From: JALVDI01 sp039186435
GTDB lineage: Bacteria; Myxococcota_A; Polyangia; Polyangiales; Houyiibacteriaceae
NCBI GenBank assembly: GCA_039186435.1
Contig: JBCDAA010000031.1
Location: forward strand, 1-38,401
Direction of reading: 5' to 3'
Length of the DNA stretch: 38,401 nt
The notes below the pieces were generated by a model. The model did not search any database and was not told where the DNA came from. It was given only the letters and a program-made list of their open reading frames with translations. The number at the start of each line of letters is the position of its first letter. The stretch's first letter is position 1. This document shows positions 26,126 through 32,848 of the stretch, piece by piece. Both the position numbers and the translations under genes were made by a program.

Positions 26126-26948
26126 ACCAAACTGAGTGCAGCGTTCCGAAAGGGAGCCCTCCCCTCGACGGGATACGAGATGCCCGCTCCCTGAGCCGCA
26201 CCGAACGCGGCCAGGAGAACGTTAAAGTGCCCGCGCCGTCGTCTGGATGCGCGAGGTGCGCGTCGGGACACGCGCGCCCACCTGCATGAGCCGGTCGGCG
26301 GTGGGCGTGGCGTACGCCTGCATCCAGCGAGCCGTCTCGGTTTGCGGGAGCCGCTCCGGGTCGAGAGGCAGCGTGGCGGGCATTCGATAGTCGCGCTCTT
26401 CCGCGTCCCGGCCGTGGCAGGTCACAAAGTTAGCTCCGCGTTCTCAGTTTGGTCGTGCTCGCGAAACGCGCGCGCGGAGGCCGGCAAGACCGTAAGCGTG
26501 ACGCTCGGAGAAGCTCCGCGACCCCGCCGCGTTTCCCCGCCTGGCGTGGGCGGCGCGGCATGCACCGAACTGCCGCCGCAGCTTCAAGCAGACCAACCCA
26601 TCGTTGGCGTCACGAGGCGAGTACGAAGCGCGAAGAGCTACCGCCCTCGCGCGAGCGACGAAAGCTGGCCCCCGTGCACCAGCTAGGGACACTTAGTTTC
26701 AAGACCGATTCAAAGACGAAACCCAGGCACCGCGCAAGACTCCGACCGCTTCAGAACACCCGCATCGCATACGACAAAACAGTCTCGAACAGACGCTCAC
26801 AATGGCCTACCCAGACGTGCAAACAGACCATTAAGAGACTGAATCGCCCACCCAAACGCGAGCAAAACCTTCGTCTTATTGCTATGTTTTGGGCCATTCG
26901 TCGCTCTCTCGCGCATCTCCCATTTGCCCCTTTTGAGAAGCAGAACGA
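26126..26948. other. Long intergenic stretch, lower GC towards its right end
   Basis: No intact gene was found in these 823 bases. The region holds a possible cytochrome-like remnant on the minus strand (26222-26443), described separately. From about 26690 to 26948 the composition is noticeably more AT-rich than the surrounding genes, which suits a promoter region for the GyrB-like gene at 26949. A TGCTATGTT stretch at 26880-26888 could be an extended -10 element, without a convincing -35. Confidence 0.45.
26222..26443 (-). pseudogene. Possible cytochrome-c-like lipoprotein remnant
   Basis: The open stretch reads ...NFVTCHGRDAEERDYRMPATLPLDPERLP and then TADRLMQVGARVP before TAA at 26222. 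The wording resembles small myxobacterial heme lipoproteins with a CxxCHG site. Here the first cysteine position is Phe (codon TTT at 26428-26426, one base from TGT), and a TGA at 26446-26444 removes any N-terminus with a signal. It may be a decayed 3' end; alternatively a 67-residue ORF from GTG 26425 has no function I can name. Confidence 0.3.
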
Positions 26949-27899
26949 ATGACAGACTACTCGGCAGATAGCATTCAAGTCCTCCAGGGAACCGAGGCCA
27001 TCCGGCGACGTCCGGGCATGTATCTCGGCGTTGGTGCGGACGGTACCGCACGAAAGGAAATCCTCTTCACGGCTCTCTTCGGACGCGCCGGAGCGCTCTT
27101 CGCTCGCCACCGCGACGCGCTCCTGAGCGCCCCTCCATCGCTCGAACGCGTCGGCGACGAATACACCTACACCGACCCTGTCGCTGTCCCCTCGGAACGA
27201 GGGCGCTGCACGCTGGCCGAGTTTGTCTCGCTCGCGCGCTTCGGGCGAGGCTGTCCCTATCACAGCGACATCACCCTTCTCATCGCCTTGAGCGAATCCC
27301 TCGTAATCGATAACTTTGCGCGCGGGGAACATCGCCGCATCGCCTTTCGTGAAGGGGCGGTGTGGAAACCGGCCCACCGGGTCGATCGGACGACCCGGGC
27401 CGGAATCAAGATTCGCTTTCGATTCGACCCTTCCCTGACCGGAACGCAGGTGCTCTCCGACGAGGAGGTCCTCCTCCGCGCCTGGGACGTCGCCTGCGCG
27501 AATCGCGGGCTCCGCTTCGACATTGAAGGCAGCCGGGTGTTCGCCCCCAACGGCGTCCGCGATCATGCGGTGTTTCAAGGCGCCGGGCCGATGTGCGTCA
27601 CCGTCGGTCGAGCGACAGCCGGCCTCACGTGGGACCCGATGGGATCCGCGCCCGCGTATCGGGTCGCAAGTGACGACCCCTTCTTCGTTCGGCTTCGCGG
27701 CGGGCGAGAGATCGTTCCGCGTCCCATTCTCGAAGCCATTGCGCGAGGGTTCGGCCTCTCGCTGCCCCGCGCGGCGGACCTGCTCCCCGGACTTCGTCTG
27801 GTCGTTCGGCAGGATCCCGCGCGCGACTCTCCAATCTTCGCTGCGATCGAGGAAGCCGCCGCATCCTGGCGCGAGCATTTTCCCGCGCTCGCGGGATAG
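26949..27899 (+). CDS. GyrB/ParE-like ATPase-region protein lacking ATP-binding residues
   Basis: The first 27 residues carry the GyrB signature YSADSIQVLQGTEAIRRRPGMYLG in shortened form. Further blocks line up by eye with GyrB: LLIALSESLVI (VVNALSQKLEL in E. coli), AGIKIRFRFDPSL (TGTMVRFWPSL) and LPGLRLVVRQDP (GLIAVVSVKVPDP in the transducer). The ATP-site residues are not kept: E42 and N46 positions read T41 and G45, DDGRGIP reads TDPVAVP, GGLHGVG reads GCPYHSD, T165 reads I153, and the transducer QTK lysine is absent. At 316 residues it ends after the transducer; TOPRIM and C-terminal domains are missing. The frame is intact and well coded. It is likely a non-ATPase paralog, perhaps a gyrase regulator (inference). 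Confidence 0.75.
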   Translation: MTDYSADSIQVLQGTEAIRRRPGMYLGVGADGTARKEILFTALFGRAGALFARHRDALLSAPPSLERVGDEYTYTDPVAVPSERGRCTLAEFVSLARFGRGCPYHSDITLLIALSESLVIDNFARGEHRRIAFREGAVWKPAHRVDRTTRAGIKIRFRFDPSLTGTQVLSDEEVLLRAWDVACANRGLRFDIEGSRVFAPNGVRDHAVFQGAGPMCVTVGRATAGLTWDPMGSAPAYRVASDDPFFVRLRGGREIVPRPILEAIARGFGLSLPRAADLLPGLRLVVRQDPARDSPIFAAIEEAAASWREHFPALAG

Positions 27900-27910
27900 G
27901 GCCACGCCGA

Positions 27911-27949
27911 AGCGAACTGCAGCCGCAACGCGAGACACCGCAGTTCGCT
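27911..27949. terminator. Inverted repeat between converging genes
   Basis: AGCGAACTGC (27911-27920) and GCAGTTCGCT (27940-27949) form a perfect 10-bp stem with a 19-nt loop. It sits between the end of the GyrB-like gene and the end of the amidohydrolase gene, overlapping the latter's stop codon. There is no T-run, so it is a candidate transcription barrier or transcript 3'-end structure for both genes and not a standard terminator. Confidence 0.4.
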
Positions 27950-28928
27950 ACTCCTCGAGCTGAAAGAGACGTGCGGCGTTCTCGAAGAGCACGCGCCTTC
28001 GAAGCGTCGCGTCGTTCTCTGTCGCCTCGAGGATCTTCAGGATGCTGTAGCCCTGGTGATAGAACGGAAAATCCGAGCCGTTCATGATGCGCAAGGGATC
28101 CGCGGTTCGAAGGATCGTTTCGACCGCGAGGAGTCCCTGACTCGCGATCTCGAGGTAGACGTTGTCGTACATCGCGGCGAGCTTGAGGGCCATGTCGTAC
28201 TGGCGCGCGCCGGAGTGACCGAGGATGAACCTCGTCCCCGGCAAGTCGTGAATCGGCGTCCAATAATGCTTCAGGTGACAGCGCGCGTCGGCTCGCGCAC
28301 TCACGATGCCCACCGGACCGCAGTGCCACATCACGGGGATGCCGAGCTCACCGCACACTTCGTAGAGGCGCATCGCCTTCGGATGATCAGGCTTCAGCAT
28401 CTGCACGGCCGGATGCATCTTCAGCGCCTTCGCACCGCCGCGCACGGCACGCCGAAGGAGCGCCTCGGCATTTGGAGCAAGGGGATGAACCGCAGCGCCG
28501 GCGAGAAGCTCCGGATGATCGTTCGAAACGGTGACGTAGCTCCGCGTATTGAGGTCCGAATGCGGGAGGTCGATCGCCAGGATCACCGAGTGCGTCACGC
28601 CCATCCGGTTCATCTGCTGCTTCAACGCCGGCGCAGTGTGCGTTGAGCGCTTGCCGCGATCGCGCAGCGAGCCGACCGAAAGGTCCCGCCGCATTTCCTT
28701 CATCTCCCGGTCGGAGAAGTTCTCGTTCATGTAGCTATCGAGGTCGACCGGCCGCTCGGGATCGAGGTAGAGAGACGCAACCTCTTGCCGATAGAGGTCC
28801 ACGTTTCCTTGCGGCACGTAGGTCAGTGCGAGGTGCGCGTGAACATCGCAGATCGGACCGAGATCGTCCGCGATCACGATCGTTCCGCCGCGCTCCTCAA
28901 AATACTTGCTGTCGGTCAGCCGCCTCAT
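27948..28928 (-). CDS. Amidohydrolase-2 family metal-dependent hydrolase
   Basis: The 326 residues start at an ATG giving MRRLTDSKYFEERGG; longer frames read into sequence that does not look coding. TIM-barrel metal-hydrolase landmarks are DVHAHLA (28-34), KMHPAVQ, MWHCGP, FILGHSGARQYD and the late NGSDFPFYHQG, where the Asp is the general base. This pattern fits the amidohydrolase_2 group (decarboxylases and lactonases such as ACMSD-like enzymes). No signal peptide is present. The substrate is unknown. It is transcribed in the same direction as, and 46 nt after, the MarR gene, so it may be under MarR control. Confidence 0.87.
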   Translation of the reverse strand: MRRLTDSKYFEERGGTIVIADDLGPICDVHAHLALTYVPQGNVDLYRQEVASLYLDPERPVDLDSYMNENFSDREMKEMRRDLSVGSLRDRGKRSTHTAPALKQQMNRMGVTHSVILAIDLPHSDLNTRSYVTVSNDHPELLAGAAVHPLAPNAEALLRRAVRGGAKALKMHPAVQMLKPDHPKAMRLYEVCGELGIPVMWHCGPVGIVSARADARCHLKHYWTPIHDLPGTRFILGHSGARQYDMALKLAAMYDNVYLEIASQGLLAVETILRTADPLRIMNGSDFPFYHQGYSILKILEATENDATLRRRVLFENAARLFQLEE

Positions 28929-28974
28929 CCGGCGACCATAACGCGCTCCGGCTCCCACGAAAACGCGCGATTCC

Positions 28975-29523
28975 CTACGCCGCGTCTTCGTTCTCCGTGC
29001 AGATCTGAGCCGCGTCGCGCTTCGAGAGCGACACCTCGAGGAGTCCACACCAGTGCGGCGCGCCTTGCGGCACATCGGGACGAAAGTGGCGGCACGTCGC
29101 GCATTCTCCGAAAGGCGTGCGCCCACGGGCCTCAAGGGTCCCGCGAAGAAGCGCTCGAAGTGCGTTCGCCGCCGCCGCTTGTTCTGCAGCTGGCAGCTCG
29201 TCGCAGATCTTGGAGAGCTTTCCGAGCGGATCCTTTCGGAGGAGCTGCCGTCCCTCTTTGGTGAGCGAAAGATTCACCGCACGGCGATCGCTCGGGTCCG
29301 TCTCCTTGGCGAGGAGCCCTTTTCGTTCAAGCGCGCTCACCGTTTGAGAAACCGTGCCCTTGGTGGTCCCCAGATAGAGCGTCAGCGCCGAAGGCGTCCG
29401 CGAAAAGCGATTGGCGCGGGCCAAGAAACGGAGCGCCTCCCACTGGGTGGGCTTAAGCCCGTGCGCATGCGCATCGTTGACGAGGACGCGCGAAAGACGC
29501 TCGAGGAGGGCTACCAGTTCCAT
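28975..29523 (-). CDS. MarR family regulator with four-cysteine C-terminus
   Basis: The 182 residues contain a MarR winged helix (about 20-105): LKPTQWEALRFLARA, TKGTVSQTVSALERKGLL and the wing DPSDRRAVNLSLTKEG. Beyond the usual domain, residues 138-176 hold C141-x-x-C144, C159 and C175 (FGECATCRHF, HWCG, QIC), a likely metal or iron-sulfur site. Similar tails occur in other MarR proteins. A 17-bp inverted repeat at 29534-29550, 11 nt before the ATG, is a likely operator for its own gene; two more copies lie before the protoglobin and epimerase genes. Divergent from the TetR gene. The signal could be redox, NO or metal (inference). Confidence 0.88.
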   Translation of the reverse strand: MELVALLERLSRVLVNDAHAHGLKPTQWEALRFLARANRFSRTPSALTLYLGTTKGTVSQTVSALERKGLLAKETDPSDRRAVNLSLTKEGRQLLRKDPLGKLSKICDELPAAEQAAAANALRALLRGTLEARGRTPFGECATCRHFRPDVPQGAPHWCGLLEVSLSKRDAAQICTENEDAA

Positions 29524-29533
29524 TCCGCTAATT

Positions 29534-29550
29534 AGTATCGACTAGATACT
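29534..29550. promoter_or_regulatory. Probable MarR operator, copy 1
   Basis: AGTATCGACTAGATACT is a perfect 6-5-6 inverted repeat (AGTATC/GATACT). It is 11 nt upstream of the MarR start. Its architecture and sequence recur at 31736-31752 and 31778-31794, with consensus AGTWTC-GACWM-RAWACT, so autoregulation is likely. Confidence 0.65.
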
Positions 29551-29567
29551 TCATGTCCGCAAACCAA

Positions 29568-29593
29568 GGGTAGACAGACAGGTCTGTCTGCCC
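29568..29593. promoter_or_regulatory. Palindromic operator, probable TetR site
   Basis: A 26-bp palindrome with core AGACAGAC-AG-GTCTGTCT (29572-29589) and flanks GGGT and GCCC, 11 of 12 arm positions pairing. It ends 13 nt before the TetR GTG start, where autorepressing TetR proteins usually bind. The AGACAG/CTGTCT type of half-site is common for TetR regulators. Confidence 0.7.
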
Positions 29594-29606
29594 TAGAGCT
29601 GCCTTT

Positions 29607-30164
29607 GTGAACCCCCGCGACCGGATCCTCACCACCGCAGACCGCCTCTTCTACGTCCAGGGGGTTGCCGGAACCGGTATCAACCAAATCATCGCCGAAG
29701 CGGGCGTCGCCAAAGCGACCTTCTACGGACACTTTCGGTCGAAGGAGGCGCTCACCCTCGCCTACCTCAAGACCCGTCACGAGAGCTGGTTTGCCGGGCT
29801 TCGCGACGAGGTGGCGTCGCGGCGCACCGCGCGATCCCAAACCGCGGGGGCCTTCGCCTTTCTCGACAAGTGGCTCACCGATACCGACTTTCGCGGGTGC
29901 GCTTTTCTAAACCTCCTCGGCGAAGGCCCGCCGCCACCGGAACTCGCGGCGCAGGTCGCGCAGCACAAAGCGGAGCTTCGGCAGTTCTTCCGCGCCATCG
30001 CCGCGTCGTCATCGCCGAGCTCGCTTCGACCCACGCGGCTCGGCGACGCGCTTCTTCTCCTCTTTGAAGGGGCGCTGGTCGAGGCGCAGGTTCACCACGC
30101 GCTTTGGCCCGTGCGCGCCGCATCCGAGTCAGCGATCGCACTTCTCGCCACCGAAAGGAACTAA
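29607..30164 (+). CDS. TetR family transcriptional regulator
   Basis: The 185 residues have the TetR helix-turn-helix: RDRILTTADRLFYVQGVAGTGINQIIAEAGVAKATFYGHF (unbroken in the protein; key words VAKATFYGHFRSKEAL). The C-terminal ligand domain is helical (YLKTRHESWFAGLRDEV, RGCAFLNLLGE, LLLLFEGALVEAQVH) and resembles TetR_C_11-type members. The start is GTG at 29607, 13 nt after a strong palindrome. A DUF1348 gene follows 2 nt after the stop, so TetR probably represses itself and that gene. The ligand is unknown. Confidence 0.9.
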   Translation: MNPRDRILTTADRLFYVQGVAGTGINQIIAEAGVAKATFYGHFRSKEALTLAYLKTRHESWFAGLRDEVASRRTARSQTAGAFAFLDKWLTDTDFRGCAFLNLLGEGPPPPELAAQVAQHKAELRQFFRAIAASSSPSSLRPTRLGDALLLLFEGALVEAQVHHALWPVRAASESAIALLATERN

Positions 30165-30166
30165 TC

Positions 30167-30628
30167 ATGTCGCTCGTCCCCCCCTTCACGAAAGAGATCG
30201 CTCTCAAGAAAGTCCGCATGGCGGAAGACGCATGGAACAGCCGCGACCCGGACCGCATCGCGCTCGCGTATTCCGAGGAGAGCCATTGGCGAAACCGCGC
30301 CGAGATCTTTCAAGGCCGCGAGAAGATTCGCGAGTTCCTTCGCCGCAAATGGGACAAGGAACTCGACTATCGCCTCATCAAGGAGATGTGGGCGTTCTCG
30401 GAACGAAGGATCGCGGTGCGCTTTCAGTACGAGTGGCGCGACGATGCCGGCCAGTGGTACCGGGCGTACGGGAACGAGCTTTGGGAGTTCGACGACGCGG
30501 GTCTGATGCGGCGCCGCGAAGCGAGCATCAACGACCGCCCGATCCGTGAAGACGAGCGACGCTTTTTCTGGACGGCCCCCGGCCCGCGACCCGCCGATCA
30601 CCCAGGACTCATCGATTCGCCGGAATAG
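30167..30628 (+). CDS. DUF1348 (NTF2-like) protein
   Basis: The 153 residues start at ATG 30167 with GAAAGGAA upstream. Family landmarks are VRMAEDAWNSRDPDRIALAYS (residues about 17-37), SHWRNRAEIFQGREKIREFL, KWDKELDYRLIKEMWAF, RIAVRFQYEWRDDAGQWYRAYGNELWEFDD and the ending INDRPIRE. DUF1348 proteins are stand-alone SnoaL/NTF2 folds, often with TetR or oxidative-stress neighbours; the reaction is unknown. Its end overlaps the end of the converging redoxin gene by 20 bases. Confidence 0.88.
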   Translation: MSLVPPFTKEIALKKVRMAEDAWNSRDPDRIALAYSEESHWRNRAEIFQGREKIREFLRRKWDKELDYRLIKEMWAFSERRIAVRFQYEWRDDAGQWYRAYGNELWEFDDAGLMRRREASINDRPIREDERRFFWTAPGPRPADHPGLIDSPE

Positions 30629-31124
30629 CGCAGCCCTCGCTATCGCACACTGCACTCGGCGCTGCCTCATCGACCCAGCGCTGAACCTCGGCGCCTACCT
30701 GAAGGTCCGACGGTCGCCCAAAGAGATGCGCTCGCACGTGTCCGCCGCGATCGATCACGACGAGCGAAGGGGTTCCGCGCATCTCGTACGCGCGCATCGT
30801 TTGAGGAATCGGGCTCCCCTCGCCAGGTCGGTCGACGCCCACCGGAAAGCGAACTCGGTACTCGTGGAGGAAGGCCTCGAGCGCGACCTCCCCCATTGCC
30901 GCGTGATGTTCGAATACGGTGTGCAGCCCAATCACCGCGACGTCTCGCCGATCGAAATGCTCGGCGATTCGCTGCGCCTGCGGGATTCCGTGGAGCACGC
31001 ATCCCGGGCAGAGCATCTGAAAGGCGTGAAGCACCACGACCCGTCCCCGGAAGTCGTGAACGTCCAGTGCGCCATCCGTGTTGAACCAGCGATCGACGCG
31101 CCATTCGGGAGCCTCGATCGTCAC
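30609..31124 (-). CDS. Cytosolic redoxin (TlpA/AhpC-like)
   Basis: The 171 residues start at a GTG with AAGGAG 8 nt upstream, overlapping the protoglobin stop by one base (TAGTG). The thioredoxin-fold core has VVVLHAFQMLCPGCVLHGIP, with C39-P-G-C42 as active site, and the cis-proline stretch RGTPSLVVIDRGG. A C-terminal tail adds C160 and C165 (CDSEGC), possibly a second disulfide or metal pair. No signal peptide is present, so it acts in the cytosol. Coupled to the protoglobin, it may serve as a thiol reductase or peroxidase in the same response (inference). Confidence 0.85.
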   Translation of the reverse strand: MTIEAPEWRVDRWFNTDGALDVHDFRGRVVVLHAFQMLCPGCVLHGIPQAQRIAEHFDRRDVAVIGLHTVFEHHAAMGEVALEAFLHEYRVRFPVGVDRPGEGSPIPQTMRAYEMRGTPSLVVIDRGGHVRAHLFGRPSDLQVGAEVQRWVDEAAPSAVCDSEGCAIPANR

Positions 31125-31705
31125 TAGAAGTCTCCTTGGTGAATGTAGGGGGCGCTCCAGAGGGTCACCTGGAGAAGCACCGACTTCCGCCACGCCTCCT
31201 GCATCGCGTCGACGGTCTCACGCTCATCCCCCCCTTTTTCGAGGAACGTTCGGAGGGTGTGCACGATCGGTTGCGCGAGAAGAAAAAGGTGGCGAAAGCG
31301 TACGAGGGGCGTGCTCGTCACGTCGTCGGTTTTGTTTTTTCCGACGCGATGATGACGTCGGCCGATCTCGACCTGCCAGCGAATCCACTGCTCGTCGTAG
31401 TTGGCTTCGGCAGTGTCCCGAATCCATTGACCAAAGCGCGCGCGGACCTGGCCTAGATAGCGGTCGATGGGTCCCGACGAAGGGTCGCTGAAGTCGATCA
31501 GGAGGTGGGGCAGCGAGCCCACGAAGCCGTACCAAACGTCGAGAATGGACTCGATTTGCGGATCAAGAATCGACACCGAGCGTTTCAGCGCAACCACGTC
31601 GGCCTCGCCGAAGAGTACCGACGCCTTCATCTCCTCAAACTCCTCCGCCGTCACCGCCGCTTGTGGAAGCGTGTCCGCGTATCGCGCGTAGCCGTGAATA
31701 CTCAT
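31124..31705 (-). CDS. Stand-alone protoglobin
   Basis: The 193-residue protein matches the single-domain protoglobin pattern. Blocks such as LDVWYGFVGSLPHLL, RYLGQVRARFGQWIRDT, WQVEIGRRHHRVGKNKTDDV and LLQVTLWSAPYIHQGDF correspond closely by memory to Methanosarcina acetivorans protoglobin. The heme-proximal histidine (F8) should be H118 in RRHHR. Protoglobins bind O2, CO and NO. No fused sensor output domain is present. SD-like GGAAAGG precedes the ATG. Two operator-like inverted repeats lie upstream, and the redoxin gene follows with overlapping codons. Confidence 0.9.
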   Translation of the reverse strand: MSIHGYARYADTLPQAAVTAEEFEEMKASVLFGEADVVALKRSVSILDPQIESILDVWYGFVGSLPHLLIDFSDPSSGPIDRYLGQVRARFGQWIRDTAEANYDEQWIRWQVEIGRRHHRVGKNKTDDVTSTPLVRFRHLFLLAQPIVHTLRTFLEKGGDERETVDAMQEAWRKSVLLQVTLWSAPYIHQGDF

Positions 31706-31735
31706 GACTGCCTTTCCGGTGGTCCCGCCACCATT

Positions 31736-31752
31736 AGTTTCGACACGATACT
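31736..31752. promoter_or_regulatory. Probable MarR operator, copy 2 (protoglobin side)
   Basis: AGTTTCGACACGATACT has the same 6-5-6 design as the MarR site; the arms match at 5 of 6 positions and extend outward as TTAGT/ACTAA. It is 31 nt upstream of the protoglobin ATG (minus strand), in a suitable position to block its promoter. Confidence 0.6.
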
Positions 31753-31777
31753 AAAGCGCAGCCATGCCCTGTCAATT

Positions 31778-31794
31778 AGTTTCGACTAAAAACT
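31778..31794. promoter_or_regulatory. Probable MarR operator, copy 3 (epimerase side)
   Basis: AGTTTCGACTAAAAACT again follows the 6-5-6 plan (5 of 6 arm positions). Its start lies 42 bases from that of copy 2, about four helical turns. A TATATA at 31794-31799 next to it could be the -10 box of the epimerase promoter on the plus strand. Confidence 0.6.
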
Positions 31795-31815
31795 ATATAC
31801 GACACGGAATCCTCT

Positions 31816-32808
31816 ATGCTCCGACCGATGCGAACGCTGGTCACCGGAAGCACAGGTCATCTCGGCGAAGGGTTGCTACGGATCCTGCGCGGGCGGGGCG
31901 GGCCTGCGGTTGGCCTCGATCTCCTCGCCTCCCCGTTTACCGATTTCGTCGGCTCGATCGAGGACCGCTCCCTCCTCCGCGGCGCGCTCAAGGACGTACG
32001 CGCGGTGATTCACACCGCCACCCTGCACAAACCCCACGTTCGCACCCACACGCGGCAGGCGTTCGTCGACACCAACATCGCCGGAACTCTGGCGCTCCTC
32101 GAGGAAAGCGTCGCGGCGGGGGTTGAACGGTTTGTCTTCACCAGCACCACGAGCGCGTTTGGGCGCGCGCTCTCACCGCCTTCGGGGGCACCCGCGGCGT
32201 GGGTTACGGAAGACGTCGCATCGATTCCGAAGAACATCTACGGCGCGACCAAAACCGCGGCCGAGGACCTCTGCGAGCTCGTGCATCGAGACGAAGGGCT
32301 CCCCTGTCTGATCCTTCGAACCTCGCGCTTCTTTCCGGAAGACGACGACAGCGCTGCGATCCGCGACCGCTACGAAGGCGACAACGCCAAGGTCAACGAA
32401 CTGCTCTATCGGCGCGCCGACCTCGAAGACATCGTGAGCGCGCACCTCGCAGCCGTCGAGCGCGCACCTCGACGCGGATTTGGCAAGTACATCGTGAGCG
32501 CGACAACTCCCTTTGCCCGCGAAGACGTTCGAGCACTCCGCGACAACGCCCCGTCGGTCGTGCGCCGCCTCTTTCCGCACTACGAGCAGCTCTACGCGGA
32601 TCGCGGATGGACGATGTTTCCCTCCGTGGACCGCGTGTACGACAGCGCGCGCGCCTCACAGGATCTCCAGTGGACCCCGCGCTGGACATTTGCCTACGCG
32701 CTGACCCGCCTCGCCGAAGGGAAGGTCGCAAAAAGCGAACTTGCGCTCACTGTGGGCGCCAAGGGCTATCACGCCGAATCGTTTGAGGGAGAGCCCTACC
32801 CGACGTGA
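31816..32808 (+). CDS. NAD-dependent epimerase/dehydratase (extended SDR)
   Basis: The 330 residues show the extended short-chain dehydrogenase plan. The NAD-binding loop is TGSTGHLG (about 10-17), the Asp ending the second strand is in GLDLL, the active-site Ser/Thr lies in FTSTTSAFG and the catalytic pair is in YGATK. The substrate region is variable. Starts at ATG 31816 and ATG 31828 are both possible. Divergent from protoglobin, with two operator-like repeats between. The substrate could be a sugar nucleotide or another carbonyl compound. Confidence 0.88.
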   Translation: MLRPMRTLVTGSTGHLGEGLLRILRGRGGPAVGLDLLASPFTDFVGSIEDRSLLRGALKDVRAVIHTATLHKPHVRTHTRQAFVDTNIAGTLALLEESVAAGVERFVFTSTTSAFGRALSPPSGAPAAWVTEDVASIPKNIYGATKTAAEDLCELVHRDEGLPCLILRTSRFFPEDDDSAAIRDRYEGDNAKVNELLYRRADLEDIVSAHLAAVERAPRRGFGKYIVSATTPFAREDVRALRDNAPSVVRRLFPHYEQLYADRGWTMFPSVDRVYDSARASQDLQWTPRWTFAYALTRLAEGKVAKSELALTVGAKGYHAESFEGEPYPT

Positions 32809-32848
32809 GCGCTCGCGGCAGGATGGCGTCCGTGATAGACGGCCCACC

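Noticed and set aside
26949..27899. Reading the GyrB-like gene as a plain gyrB fragment or pseudogene
   Set aside because: There are no stops or frameshifts, and both N-terminal and transducer-like blocks are kept in order in a compact 316-residue protein. Loss is concentrated at ATP-contact residues, which is not what random truncation gives.
26751..27938. Minus-strand frame of 395 codons opposite the GyrB-like gene
   Set aside because: The plus strand carries the GyrB signature; the antisense frame shows no family resemblance.
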